From contig JAGXGB010000078.1 in NCBI GenBank assembly GCA_024636955.1, forward strand, positions 16,397 through 80,396: a stretch of DNA of 64,000 nucleotides, in the 5' to 3' direction. Below, one piece after another: positions 1-8,020 of the stretch. The stretch is from Bacteroidales bacterium. GTDB lineage: Bacteria > Bacteroidota > Bacteroidia > Bacteroidales > Lentimicrobiaceae. The notes below the pieces were generated by a model. The model was given only the letters and a program-made list of their open reading frames with translations, did not search any database and was not told where the DNA came from. The translations under genes were made by a program, and so were the position numbers. Within the stretch, counting starts at the first letter, position 1; each line of letters starts with the position of its first letter.

Positions 1-2
1 TT

Positions 3-410
3 ATTACTTCAGCCATTATTATCATTTTCAGATATCAGCTGATGGCATTATTTGTGAGTGATGAAGCTGTTATAAAAATAGGGGCAGAGTATCTGCTTAT
101 TGTTAGTGGCTTCTACATCATATTCTCAAGTATGTTTGTTATAGGAGGCGTAATGCGAGGTGCAGGTGATACACTGATTCCTATGTTTATTACACTCTTT
201 TCATTATGGGTTGTACGGATTCCACTTGCTGCTTTTCTTTCAAAATTCCTTGGAGTACAGGGAATATGGTGGGCTATACCAATTGCCTGGTTCATGGGTA
301 TGTCACTTTCCTTCCTCTATTACCGAACCGGCAAATGGAAACAAAAGAATGTTTTCGGTTCCGCATCAGGTGATGATCATTTGAATTCACGGAAGTCAGA
401 TATCGTGTAA
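3..410 (+). CDS. MATE-family efflux transporter, C-terminal part (5' end outside window)
   Basis: The reading frame is open from the left edge (codons begin at position 3) to a TAA at 408-410, so this is the last ~135 residues of a longer protein. It has alternating hydrophobic stretches and an AGDTLIPM segment resembling the conserved GxGDT-type region of the second half of MATE/NorM cation-drug antiporters, followed by further membrane helices and a short polar tail. MATE proteins have 12 helices in the inner membrane and export cationic compounds in exchange for Na+ or H+. The ATG at 42 is internal and not the start. Substrate cannot be inferred. Confidence 0.75.
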   Translation: MTSAIIIIFRYQLMALFVSDEAVIKIGAEYLLIVSGFYIIFSSMFVIGGVMRGAGDTLIPMFITLFSLWVVRIPLAAFLSKFLGVQGIWWAIPIAWFMGMSLSFLYYRTGKWKQKNVFGSASGDDHLNSRKSDIV

Positions 411-608
411 TTGAGGATTTTTTGCCACAGGTTGAACGGATCATAAATAAAACTCCTCACTTTACCAAATTGCCTGATTATAGTCATTTGAGGTACCCAT
501 AATATTGATACTCAGTTCTTTTTTACCAATTTAGATATTCCTTGAATGTTTACTCTGTTCAATGGAATGAATATTGCAATGTGTAAACTAAAAATATACT
601 ATACTACT

Positions 609-1421
609 ATGAAAAAAATGAATTCAGTGGTTATGGCCACACTCGCACTCCTAACAGTATTTGTACTTGCCTCGTGTGACAAGAACAATGATGACATTAA
701 CAACAATAATAACAACAAAGAAAAAGCAGTCGTTCACCTTATGCTAACTGATGCACCAGCAGAGTTAGATGCTGTACTCATTGATATTCAGGAAGTACAA
801 TTGCACAATGAAACAGAAGGTTGGATAACAATTCCAATGCAATATCCAGGTGTTTATGACCTACTTGAATTCAGCAATGGTTTGGATACTCTACTTGGTG
901 TAGGTGAAATGCCTGCAGGTTTATTATCACAGGTTCGCTTAATATTAGGCAGCGAAAACTCAGTAATAGTAGATGGTGAGTCATTCCCACTTACTGTTCC
1001 ATCAGGTTCAACATCAGGCCTTAAATTTAATGTTCACGAAGAGCTTGTTGGTGGACAAACTTACTTTTTCTGGTTGGACTTTGATGCTGCACGTTCAATT
1101 CACCAAACAGGCAACGGACGTTATATGCTCAAGCCGGTAATCAGACTGTATGCTGAGGCATCAAGTGGAGCTGTTGAAGGATATGTTCTACCTTTTGAGG
1201 CATTTCCATTAGTAACAGTATATAATACTACTGATACACTTATGGCTATTCCTGATTCACTCGGTTACTACAAAGTAAATGGATTAACTGCCGGATCGTA
1301 TAATGTTGATTTTTCTTCACAATTAGATACATTGCCTTTTGCAACACAAACAATAATTGATGTACATGTGGTAAATGGTGAAACCACCCAACTCAACCCT
1401 ATTACTCTTATACTACCATAA
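609..1421 (+). CDS. DUF4382-type lipoprotein
   Basis: Start chosen at the ATG at 609: it gives a classic lipoprotein signal (MKKMN, hydrophobic core, lipobox LASC with Cys about residue 22), whereas the ATG at 546 would add a polar leader. The Cys is followed by an Asn/Asp-rich spacer. Residues ~35-180 read as a DUF4382 domain (VHLMLTDAPAELDAVLIDI then a WITI strand), a family of secreted or lipid-anchored beta-sandwich proteins of unknown function common in Bacteroidota. The C-terminal ~70 residues resemble a carboxypeptidase-regulatory-like beta-sandwich (GAVEGYVLPF ... GYYKVNGLTAGSYNVDF). It is followed by a strong terminator, so it is probably monocistronic. Domain name good, function unknown. 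Confidence 0.75.
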   Translation: MKKMNSVVMATLALLTVFVLASCDKNNDDINNNNNNKEKAVVHLMLTDAPAELDAVLIDIQEVQLHNETEGWITIPMQYPGVYDLLEFSNGLDTLLGVGEMPAGLLSQVRLILGSENSVIVDGESFPLTVPSGSTSGLKFNVHEELVGGQTYFFWLDFDAARSIHQTGNGRYMLKPVIRLYAEASSGAVEGYVLPFEAFPLVTVYNTTDTLMAIPDSLGYYKVNGLTAGSYNVDFSSQLDTLPFATQTIIDVHVVNGETTQLNPITLILP

Positions 1422-1443
1422 TATAAACTCCTTTAACTTCACC

Positions 1444-1476
1444 AAATGGGATTCCACTAAAAATGGAATCCCATTT
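1444..1476 (+). terminator. Rho-independent terminator after the DUF4382 gene
   Basis: A perfect 13-bp stem (1444-1456 with 1464-1476) with a 7-nt loop begins 22 nt after the stop codon and runs into a T-rich stretch. Confidence 0.85.
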
Positions 1477-1494
1477 TTATTTTTCATCCCTGGC

Positions 1495-1530
1495 GGTAAG
1501 TGACTAATACAGTTTAGGTAAGTGACTAAT
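1495..1530. repeat. Two direct copies of a 14-bp sequence
   Basis: The 14-mer GGTAAGTGACTAAT occurs at 1495-1508 and again at 1517-1530 (22-bp period) in the spacer between two convergent genes. No associated gene is seen; it may be decayed mobile-element or tandem-repeat DNA. Confidence 0.6.
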
Positions 1531-1557
1531 CCATTAATTAGTAAGCCCGTAGTTCTA

Positions 1558-2307
1558 TTACGGTTTTATAAATCTTAGCATAAACTGAAGCCACAGGCAT
1601 TTGTATTCATTTAAGCTTAATGATCTGTCAATAGTTCTTTTCTTATATTGATCCTGTACAAGCATATCTTGAAGCAAGTACTTCTCTCCCTCATAAATAG
1701 CAAATGTAAGCCCATGATTTATAGCCAGGTAGTTTGTATATCGCTCAGCCTTTCTCACATAGGCTGTTGACGTCATATATTTGATTGAGAAGAGCAGAGT
1801 TTGGTAGTTATTCATTAAGTAATAGGTATATATATGCGCTAATTCATGACCAAACCAGCCAATGCGGGCATTGACTGACAGGCTATCCAGATTTACTCCT
1901 TTATACTTTCCCTTATTATTATTAATAACGAGAAAATATTTCCTGTTTGAAGGATGCCTGAACAGATTGAGCACATCAGGACGGGCATTCATCGTACCTT
2001 TTATCTTTCCGTACTTAAAAACTATTCTGCTATCTGCCAGTTCAGGAAAAAATGATAATGCAAGAATAACATCCCGCATGTAATTAACAGGAATGCCATG
2101 CTTGCCTGAAGTTATGGCCTTAGGTACAGGCGTTGAAGCAATATAGTCACTTTTAGTGAACTTGTTTTCATCATAAGCCCTGAAGAATAACTCAGTCAAT
2201 GCAGCTGAATCAATAACAGGCTCACATACTGTTTCTTTAATAATCCCGCTTTGTGCAAAGGACAACGCATGCATTATGATGAAGTATAAAATAATCGGAA
2301 ATCTCAT
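1558..2307 (-). CDS. Secreted putative zinc-metallopeptidase-like protein (HExxH)
   Basis: 249 aa with an N-terminal signal peptide (hydrophobic residues ~4-18 ending at FAQS). I do not recognise a named family. The notable feature is H154-E-L-A-H158 in the context GWFGHELAHIYTYY, a perfect HExxH zinc motif on an apparently helical segment, as in gluzincin/metzincin peptidases. A third zinc ligand is not obvious; candidates are Glu residues about 40 positions later in the ERYTNYLAINHG...YEGEKY region. A periplasmic or secreted protease role is inference from the motif alone. It converges with the upstream gene, with a spacer carrying 14-bp repeats. Confidence 0.55.
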   Translation of the reverse strand: MRFPIILYFIIMHALSFAQSGIIKETVCEPVIDSAALTELFFRAYDENKFTKSDYIASTPVPKAITSGKHGIPVNYMRDVILALSFFPELADSRIVFKYGKIKGTMNARPDVLNLFRHPSNRKYFLVINNNKGKYKGVNLDSLSVNARIGWFGHELAHIYTYYLMNNYQTLLFSIKYMTSTAYVRKAERYTNYLAINHGLTFAIYEGEKYLLQDMLVQDQYKKRTIDRSLSLNEYKCLWLQFMLRFIKP

Positions 2308-2407
2308 AAATGTTATAAAAAAAACAATGTTTAAGAGGGAATTAGCTCCTTCTTCTAATAAAAATAATCAAAAAAGTAAGACAACTGCAAACGCATTATG
2401 TTTTGTA

Positions 2408-2415
2408 TAACTTTG
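2408..2415 (+). promoter_or_regulatory. Bacteroidota -7 box (TAACTTTG)
   Basis: It matches TAnnTTTG and lies 30 nt before the kinase start codon. No clear -33 TTG at the usual spacing. A C8 homopolymer (2433-2440) lies between this box and the ATG, in the 5' leader. Confidence 0.45.
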
Positions 2416-2445
2416 TGCTGATTAATAAATCACCCCCCCCGGCAC

Positions 2446-5400
2446 ATGAAGATTAGAAAAAATAAACTATGGAGCGCGATGACAATATTTGTTATCAGTT
2501 TCTTGCTAATAATCACATCTATTGTCGGAATCCTGTTATACAAAAACCAAAAAGCTCATCATCTTGCTGAAAAGGCACATGAACTTGAATCAATTAGCCG
2601 CTTTAAAGTCAAGCAGGTATCTGAATGGTACAGGGATGAAATTAACGATGCGGCCACTATTGCTCAAAGTCCTCTGCTACTATCGCATATTAAATCAGCA
2701 TCATCAAATCCCACATCTGAAAATGCAAACCATGTCAGAGAGTATCTTTCCGGACTAAAATCTGAACATGGATATGCTGAGGTTATTATAGCTTCACTTA
2801 ACGGTGAAGTTGTTTACTCTGCTTCTGAAGATACCATGAATTCCATAAACTTGTCGGACAGCTTGTTAAGGCAAATTGCCGGCAAGAAGAGCATCTCTAT
2901 GAGCCTGTATTTCGCCGAAGACGGCGATGCCCATTTAGATATCATGAACCTTATTAATGATGATTCTTTAGATGCGGGTTATGTAATTGTATTTAGAATA
3001 GATCCAGAATCGTTTTTATTTCCTTTACTATCATTTACTCCTTACACTGAAACAAGTTCACGAATCTTCCTATTTTCACGTGTAAGCGACAGCCTTGGCA
3101 TAATCATAAGCCAGCCGAATGAAGGAATAAACTATGGCAAGCCATATCGCATAAAGAACCCGGGCAATCTGATTACTTCTATTCACATGGTTACTGGTAA
3201 TGTATTTGCTGGAAAAGACCAGGAAAACACACCCATACTTGCCTTCAGTGAACCTATACCATTCACGCCCTGGATTTTGTTCTCAAAAATAGATCAGTCG
3301 GAACTATTGAGTAGTTTCAATCGACAAGCTGTATTAATACTTCTCTTATCAAGTATGGCTTTTTTGGCTGTGCTCATTGCAATATCATTTCTTTTTTCAA
3401 AGAAGCAACAAAATGTGTATAAGGAATTACTTCACTCACAACAAGAATTCCGAACAACTTTATATAGTATTGGCGATGCTGTGATTATTACTGACGATCA
3501 GGGCAAAATAACACTTATGAACAAGGAAGCTGAAGAGCTTACAGGATGGAAGGAAACTGATGCCGAGAGTGAAAGCATTGAAAATGTATTTACTCTTTTT
3601 GATGAAAGCACACGGCATAAAGTTGAAAACCCTGCCAGGAAAATACTAAGCAGCATATCCTCTTCAGTGTTAGAGGAAGACGCATTACTGTTTTCAAGGG
3701 ATTCCCGTGAAATCCCTATTAGTAACAGTGCCGCACCCATAAAGGACGAAATTTCACAAACTATGGGTGTTGTATTGATTTTCAGGGATAAAACCGAAGA
3801 ACGAAGGGCTCAAACTGCATTACAAGAGAGTGAGAATAAGTTCAGGCAGCTCTTTGAAGGCCATTCAGCTATTAAGATATTGATTGACCCGGAAACAGTT
3901 AAAATTGTTGATGCAAATGAAGCGGCAGCTCGTTTTTATGGGTATTCAATCAAAGAACTCAAAGGGTTGGACTTAAATAATATCAACACCTTGGGTATAG
4001 ACAATATAAGAAATGAAATTGAGAAGGTTATTGAGCAGCGTAAAATTCATTTCGAATTTGTTCATCGAAAGAAGGATGGCACCCTCTGTGATGTTGAAGT
4101 ATTCAGCAGTAAGATAACTATTGCCGGAAAATTATACCTCCATTCAATTATTCATGATGTAACTGAAAAGATGAAAGCCAAACATCAGGTGAGGCTTCTC
4201 ATACAATCTATTGAGCAAAGTCCTGTTGGTATAGTTATTACCAACCCTGAAGGCTATGTTGAATTTGCTAATTCCCGAATGGCTGAATTAACCGGATATA
4301 CTAAAAGTGAAATAATTGGAAAGCTTTCAAAGGTGCTTCACTCAAATGGTGCCGATAAAAAAGTACAAAGAAGGATATGGAGCATCATTCGTGCAGGCGA
4401 GATTTGGAAAGGTGAGATTGAAGACCGCAGAAAAGATGGAAGTGCATATTGGAGCAGGATTGCCATATCACCTATATTTGATGATGAAGAGTTGATCAAG
4501 CACTATGTTATGGTATATGAGGATGTTTCAGAACAGAAAAAAATGCTTTCAGAACTTATACAAGCTAAAACAAAAGCAGAAGAGAGTGATCAGTTAAAAA
4601 CAGCTTTTCTGGCAAATATGAGCCACGAGATCCGGACACCCATGAATGGTATACTAGGATTCATTGATCTATTGCAGGAACCCGGGCTTACAGGCGACCA
4701 GTTTGATGAATACATAGGAATAGTTAAAGCCAGTGGAGAACGACTGATAAGTACCATTACTGACATCATTGATATATCAAAGATCGAATCAGGGCTAAGT
4801 ACGCTTAACGAATCAAATGTGAATGTCAATCAGCTTCTTATTGATCTATATAATTTTTTCAGACTCGAAGCTGAGAATAAAAATTTGCAATTAACACTTA
4901 ATTCCTTGTTACCTGAGAAGAATAGAATTTTCCTTATTGATAGCTCAAAATTAGAGTCTATACTCATCAATCTTATAAAAAATGCCCTCAAGTTCACTAA
5001 ATCCGGTGAAATTAAAATTGGCGTTTCTATTAATAACAACATGCTTGAATTTGCGGTATCTGATACCGGAATAGGCATACCGCACGGTCGTCTCAACAGT
5101 ATTTTTGAACGTTTCGTGCAAGCTGAAGTTTCAATTGCGAGGGATTATGAAGGCTCAGGTTTGGGCTTATCAATAGCAAAAGCTTTTGTTGAGATGATGA
5201 ATGGAGATATTAATGTTGAATCATCAGTTGGCAAAGGATCAACCTTTTCTTTCAGAATCCCTGTAAATAAAGCAAATCAGCAAAACGATGGGATTAATGC
5301 AGATAAAAGGAAAGGTGAGATCAGGTCAAAAATGAAGATACTTATTGCTGAAGATGATGCCATAAGCTACATATATCTGCGCACTATGCTTTCAAAGTAC

Positions 5401-5703
5401 GGCATAGATATCATTCATGCTTGTAACGGTAATGAAGCAATTGAGTTATGCATAGGGAATTCTGACATTTCATTAGTACTAATGGACATGAAAATGCCGG
5501 TACTTGATGGCTACCAGGCAACAGCTAAAATTCTCGAACTCAAAAATAACCTTCCTATTGTTGCACTAACCGCATTTGCATTCGCTGATGATAGGGAAAA
5601 GGCATTGGCATGCGGTTGTATCGACTATTTATCTAAGCCTGTAAAGAAAGAGTTACTACTTGAGATAATCAAAAAGCATTCCGGGCTAAAGTCCTTAGCA
5701 TAA
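2446..5703 (+). CDS. Membrane-bound hybrid sensor histidine kinase with three PAS domains and a receiver
   Basis: 1085 aa. Order: TM1 (~9-31), large extracytoplasmic sensor region (~32-289), TM2 (~293-317), PAS1 (~331-455), PAS2 (~460-575), PAS3/PAC (~580-700), HisKA with the phosphoacceptor H727 in MSHEIRTPMNG, HATPase_c (N box NLIKNALKFT, DTGIGIP, GSGLGLSIAKAF), and a C-terminal receiver (~963-1080) with acidic pair EDD and phosphoacceptor D1014 in LMDMKMPVLDGY, plus the conserved Lys in LSKP. All catalytic elements are intact. Such hybrids sense an external signal, autophosphorylate and relay within the molecule. No separate response regulator or HPt gene lies next door, so the output partner is elsewhere. 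The extracytoplasmic domain is unclassified by eye; ligand unknown. Confidence 0.93.
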   Translation: MKIRKNKLWSAMTIFVISFLLIITSIVGILLYKNQKAHHLAEKAHELESISRFKVKQVSEWYRDEINDAATIAQSPLLLSHIKSASSNPTSENANHVREYLSGLKSEHGYAEVIIASLNGEVVYSASEDTMNSINLSDSLLRQIAGKKSISMSLYFAEDGDAHLDIMNLINDDSLDAGYVIVFRIDPESFLFPLLSFTPYTETSSRIFLFSRVSDSLGIIISQPNEGINYGKPYRIKNPGNLITSIHMVTGNVFAGKDQENTPILAFSEPIPFTPWILFSKIDQSELLSSFNRQAVLILLLSSMAFLAVLIAISFLFSKKQQNVYKELLHSQQEFRTTLYSIGDAVIITDDQGKITLMNKEAEELTGWKETDAESESIENVFTLFDESTRHKVENPARKILSSISSSVLEEDALLFSRDSREIPISNSAAPIKDEISQTMGVVLIFRDKTEERRAQTALQESENKFRQLFEGHSAIKILIDPETVKIVDANEAAARFYGYSIKELKGLDLNNINTLGIDNIRNEIEKVIEQRKIHFEFVHRKKDGTLCDVEVFSSKITIAGKLYLHSIIHDVTEKMKAKHQVRLLIQSIEQSPVGIVITNPEGYVEFANSRMAELTGYTKSEIIGKLSKVLHSNGADKKVQRRIWSIIRAGEIWKGEIEDRRKDGSAYWSRIAISPIFDDEELIKHYVMVYEDVSEQKKMLSELIQAKTKAEESDQLKTAFLANMSHEIRTPMNGILGFIDLLQEPGLTGDQFDEYIGIVKASGERLISTITDIIDISKIESGLSTLNESNVNVNQLLIDLYNFFRLEAENKNLQLTLNSLLPEKNRIFLIDSSKLESILINLIKNALKFTKSGEIKIGVSINNNMLEFAVSDTGIGIPHGRLNSIFERFVQAEVSIARDYEGSGLGLSIAKAFVEMMNGDINVESSVGKGSTFSFRIPVNKANQQNDGINADKRKGEIRSKMKILIAEDDAISYIYLRTMLSKYGIDIIHACNGNEAIELCIGNSDISLVLMDMKMPVLDGYQATAKILELKNNLPIVALTAFAFADDREKALACGCIDYLSKPVKKELLLEIIKKHSGLKSLA

Positions 5704-5725
5704 AACTTAGGCTTTAACCCGGAAT
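5678..5725 (+). terminator. Terminator hairpin overlapping the kinase stop codon
   Basis: Arms 5678-5691 and 5712-5725 pair over 14 bp with one mismatch, followed by ATTGATTTTTTATTG. The left arm is inside the last codons of the kinase gene. It could also serve the convergent gene on the minus strand. Confidence 0.7.
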
Positions 5726-5761
5726 ATTGATTTTTTATTGTAACCCTGTTATTTATACCGG

Positions 5762-6397
5762 TTACTTATTATCTATACCTGGTTGAATATCTTCAACAGG
5801 TACTTTTTTATCTATATGTTTATTGTCCATATTATCATGCATATCATCACGCATATCTTCTTTCGTTTCCTGCTTATCACCCATCATTTCCTTTTCCTTT
5901 GTCATCATTGCCCTCATCTCATCCATTGGGTTTTTATCAGAATTCCATATCTCGGTCTTGATCTTCAGAGAACCGTCGGCCTGTTTTTCCCACATAGTCA
6001 AATACTTACCTTCGTCCTTCATTGCCTGATCCATCTTATCATTTCTCATTTCCATCTTGTATTTCCCAATTTCAGTTATAACGTTACCATTGGTTTCTAC
6101 TGAAACTGTCTCGAAATCAAAATCCTTGATTTTCCAATCAGAATTTTTCATTTCAGAAATTGACTTTCTGAGCTCGTCCTTACCATTCATCATTTTATCA
6201 TAACTAGGCAATGAAACTACGTCATCAGTATAATGCTCAAGGTTTTTCTCAAAATCACCGGCAATCATTGCCTGACCCATCTCATCATTCATTGTTTCTA
6301 TTTTTTGCTTCAGCTCTGCATCTGTTTGTGCAATGGCTGATAATGAAAATACTACCATAATTGATAGTATAGCAGTCTTTAGGATAAGTTTTTTCAT
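5762..6397 (-). CDS. Secreted NTF2-like (DUF4440/SnoaL-type) protein
   Basis: Start chosen at the ATG whose complement is at 6395-6397, because it gives a clean signal peptide (MKKLILKTAILSIMVVF, cleavage after AIAQ). An upstream in-frame ATG at 6442 would put 15 extra residues before it. The mature protein begins TDAELKQKIETMNDEMGQAM and continues with a cone-shaped-fold pattern (GDFEKNLEHYTDDVVSLP ... GKDELRKSI ... GKYLTMWEKQADGSLKI) typical of DUF4440/SnoaL-like NTF2-fold proteins. The C-terminal ~50 residues are Met/Asp/Lys-rich (repeated DDMHDNMDNKH-like pattern), which could bind metal, though that is speculation. No catalytic role can be assigned. Confidence 0.75.
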   Translation of the reverse strand: MKKLILKTAILSIMVVFSLSAIAQTDAELKQKIETMNDEMGQAMIAGDFEKNLEHYTDDVVSLPSYDKMMNGKDELRKSISEMKNSDWKIKDFDFETVSVETNGNVITEIGKYKMEMRNDKMDQAMKDEGKYLTMWEKQADGSLKIKTEIWNSDKNPMDEMRAMMTKEKEMMGDKQETKEDMRDDMHDNMDNKHIDKKVPVEDIQPGIDNK

Positions 6398-6559
6398 CTT
6401 GTGTAAGTTTAAAGTTAAAGTGGTTATACTATTCATCTTCAAATATTAACAACATAAATCTCACAATGATTCAGTTGGAATTATTTTTCTTTAATTATCC
6501 ACACAAAGTAACCTGCTCACTATCAGCATATCATAATTGGCATACCTGCTGTATGAAGA

Positions 6560-7039
6560 TCAATCATCTTCATCCTCTTTCCTTGTTGGTATGATAAGTA
6601 TAGGGATAGTTGATGACTTCATAACCTGTTCAGTAACACTACCCATTACAATTTTTTCAAGCCATCGCTTGCTATGTGAGCCCAATACTATGACATCAGC
6701 GCCGATTTCCACAGCAGTCTGGATAATAGTATCAGCAAAATCACCTTCTCTAACAATGGTGTTTATGTTTAAATCACCAAGATGATCCTTGGATTTTTGA
6801 AGGTAGTTCTCCGCAGCCTCTTTTAAATACTCTGTTCTTTCTGATTCCAAGGGTTCAGCAGGGGTAAAGCCTGTGAAGCCCATTATCGGAGAATAGATTC
6901 GGGAAGAATAGTACACTTCATTGGATATTACATGAAGCAACGTTATCCGTGCATTGAGTGGTTTTGCAAATTCATAACCTGTCTGTGCTATTTTCTCGGC
7001 TGTTGGATCATAATCCAATGCTATTAGTACATTTTTCAT
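6560..7039 (-). CDS. Universal stress protein, UspA family
   Basis: 159 aa single-domain Usp fold: N-terminal MKNVLIALDYDPTAEKIA with the conserved Asp that contacts adenine, then ARITLLHVI, and C-terminal ADVIVLGSHSKRWLEKIVMG followed by SVTEQVMKSSTIPILIIP. ATP-binding Usps carry G-x2-G-x9-G-S/T; here the spacing is kept but the second Gly is Ser (G-S-H-S-x9-G-S), so nucleotide binding is plausible but altered. Cytoplasmic. It follows the 97-aa acidic gene on the same strand with ~47 nt between them, so co-transcription is likely. Usps in this phylum are usually involved in starvation or redox stress. Confidence 0.9.
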   Translation of the reverse strand: MKNVLIALDYDPTAEKIAQTGYEFAKPLNARITLLHVISNEVYYSSRIYSPIMGFTGFTPAEPLESERTEYLKEAAENYLQKSKDHLGDLNINTIVREGDFADTIIQTAVEIGADVIVLGSHSKRWLEKIVMGSVTEQVMKSSTIPILIIPTRKEDEDD

Positions 7040-7086
7040 CGCTTTGATTTTTAATCGTTAACACTAAATCATCATTACACTTGAAA

Positions 7087-7380
7087 TTAGTTTTTTTCAT
7101 CACCCCCCAGGCTGTAATAATTATTCTCTTCATCCTCATTGCCAATAATCTCCATATCGTCATCAAGTTCTGACCCTGGTACATCAAGGTCACCAAGAGT
7201 AGGGTCTTCAATAAACTCATCTGTTGCTTGTTCTGCTGGGTTAGGTTCATACGGGTCTTGAAGATTTTCTATCACGTCTTCTTTGTCTAACTTTTCGTAT
7301 GCATCCTCTGAAGGAGGATTTGATGGATAACCTGGTAATTCTTCATCTCTTTTTTTGATTTTTTCATTGTCGCTTTCCAT
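7087..7380 (-). CDS. Small acidic hypothetical protein
   Basis: 97 aa, strongly acidic and Pro/Asn-rich, with no signal peptide or hydrophobic segment; probably largely disordered. Segments such as GYPSNPPSEDAYEKLDKED and LGDLDVPGSELDDDMEIIG resemble small conserved hypothetical proteins I have seen in other Bacteroidota next to stress genes, but I know no function. It sits upstream of the UspA gene on the same strand, which suggests a general stress context. The AT-rich tandem-repeat block lies just upstream of its start. Confidence 0.65.
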   Translation of the reverse strand: MESDNEKIKKRDEELPGYPSNPPSEDAYEKLDKEDVIENLQDPYEPNPAEQATDEFIEDPTLGDLDVPGSELDDDMEIIGNEDEENNYYSLGGDEKN

Positions 7381-7426
7381 GATATCAAGTTTTAATGTGA
7401 ATACTCTATGCTGATTTGTTTGCAGA

Positions 7427-7575
7427 CTGAAATAATGGTATGTATTATAATCTGAAGTAATGCTTACATTATTTTCTGAAGTATGCTTTGTAGTATAATG
7501 TGAAGTAATACTTCGTAGTATAATCTGAAGTATGCTCTATAATATAATGTGAAGTTTGCTTTGTAGTAAATTTGA
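7427..7575. repeat. Imperfect 24-25-bp tandem repeat, about six copies
   Basis: Units beginning CTGAA/GTGAAG start at 7427, 7452, 7476, 7500, 7525 and 7549. A typical unit is GTGAAGTAATACTTCGTAGT followed by ATAAT; copies drift at several positions. It fills the promoter region of the acidic gene (start 7380). Not CRISPR: there are no unique spacers. A following imperfect direct repeat (7638-7658 and 7681-7700, core CTAAAGCTT) lies beside the next gene. The whole 7381-7690 gap is this repeat material plus a hairpin. Confidence 0.75.
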
Positions 7576-7578
7576 ATT

Positions 7579-7610
7579 AAATGCACATTGGCAAATACCA
7601 ACGTGCATTT
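7579..7610. terminator. Inverted repeat, possible terminator of the two-TM gene
   Basis: Arms 7579-7591 and 7598-7610 pair over 13 bp with one mismatch and a 6-nt loop. It lies ~80 nt downstream of the minus-strand gene ending at 7691. There is no strong T-run, so its role as a terminator is uncertain. Confidence 0.5.
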
Positions 7611-7690
7611 AAAATAGTAACAATTAGGCTTAAAAAAGGACTAAAGCTTTGTGCCTTAATTGAGAACTTAGACATAAAAAGGTCTAAAGC

Positions 7691-7903
7691 TTATGCCTTA
7701 CGTGAGCTCTGCCAAAGTACAACTCCACCAACCACCATAATCACGACTCCGACAATAGGAGACCAGTTGACGTTTTCTTTCTTATCTGCTGAAACTTCAA
7801 CATTACCAACATCAATAATTTTTTCTTTCGTGAAGTAAGAGAAGGAAGTATAAATGGTAAGAAGTAATCCAACAATCAGCAGTACAATTCCGGTAGTTTT
7901 CAT
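7691..7903 (-). CDS. Small two-TM membrane protein
   Basis: 70 aa: MKTTGIVLLIVGLLLTIYTS (TM1), a polar loop FTKEKIIDVGNVEVSADKKE, then SPIVGVVIMVVGGVVLW (TM2) and a short basic tail. This small-protein pattern recurs in Bacteroidota genomes without a known function. The loop includes a conserved-looking VDVGNVEVSADK segment that would lie between the two helices. The stop codon lies within the second copy of a short direct repeat (7681-7700), so repeat insertion may have set the C-terminus. Confidence 0.75.
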   Translation of the reverse strand: MKTTGIVLLIVGLLLTIYTSFSYFTKEKIIDVGNVEVSADKKENVNWSPIVGVVIMVVGGVVLWQSSRKA

Positions 7904-8020
7904 GGCACTAAGTTTAAATGATTAATTATTATTAGTAGCCGATAAAATTAATTCCACTGCCTCCATATTCTATTACATAGTTATTGCATATATTTACATA
8001 AAATAACTGTGAACAATGAA

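Noticed and set aside
7427..7575. Regular repeats considered as a CRISPR array
   Set aside because: The units drift, are contiguous without unique spacers, and no cas genes are nearby.
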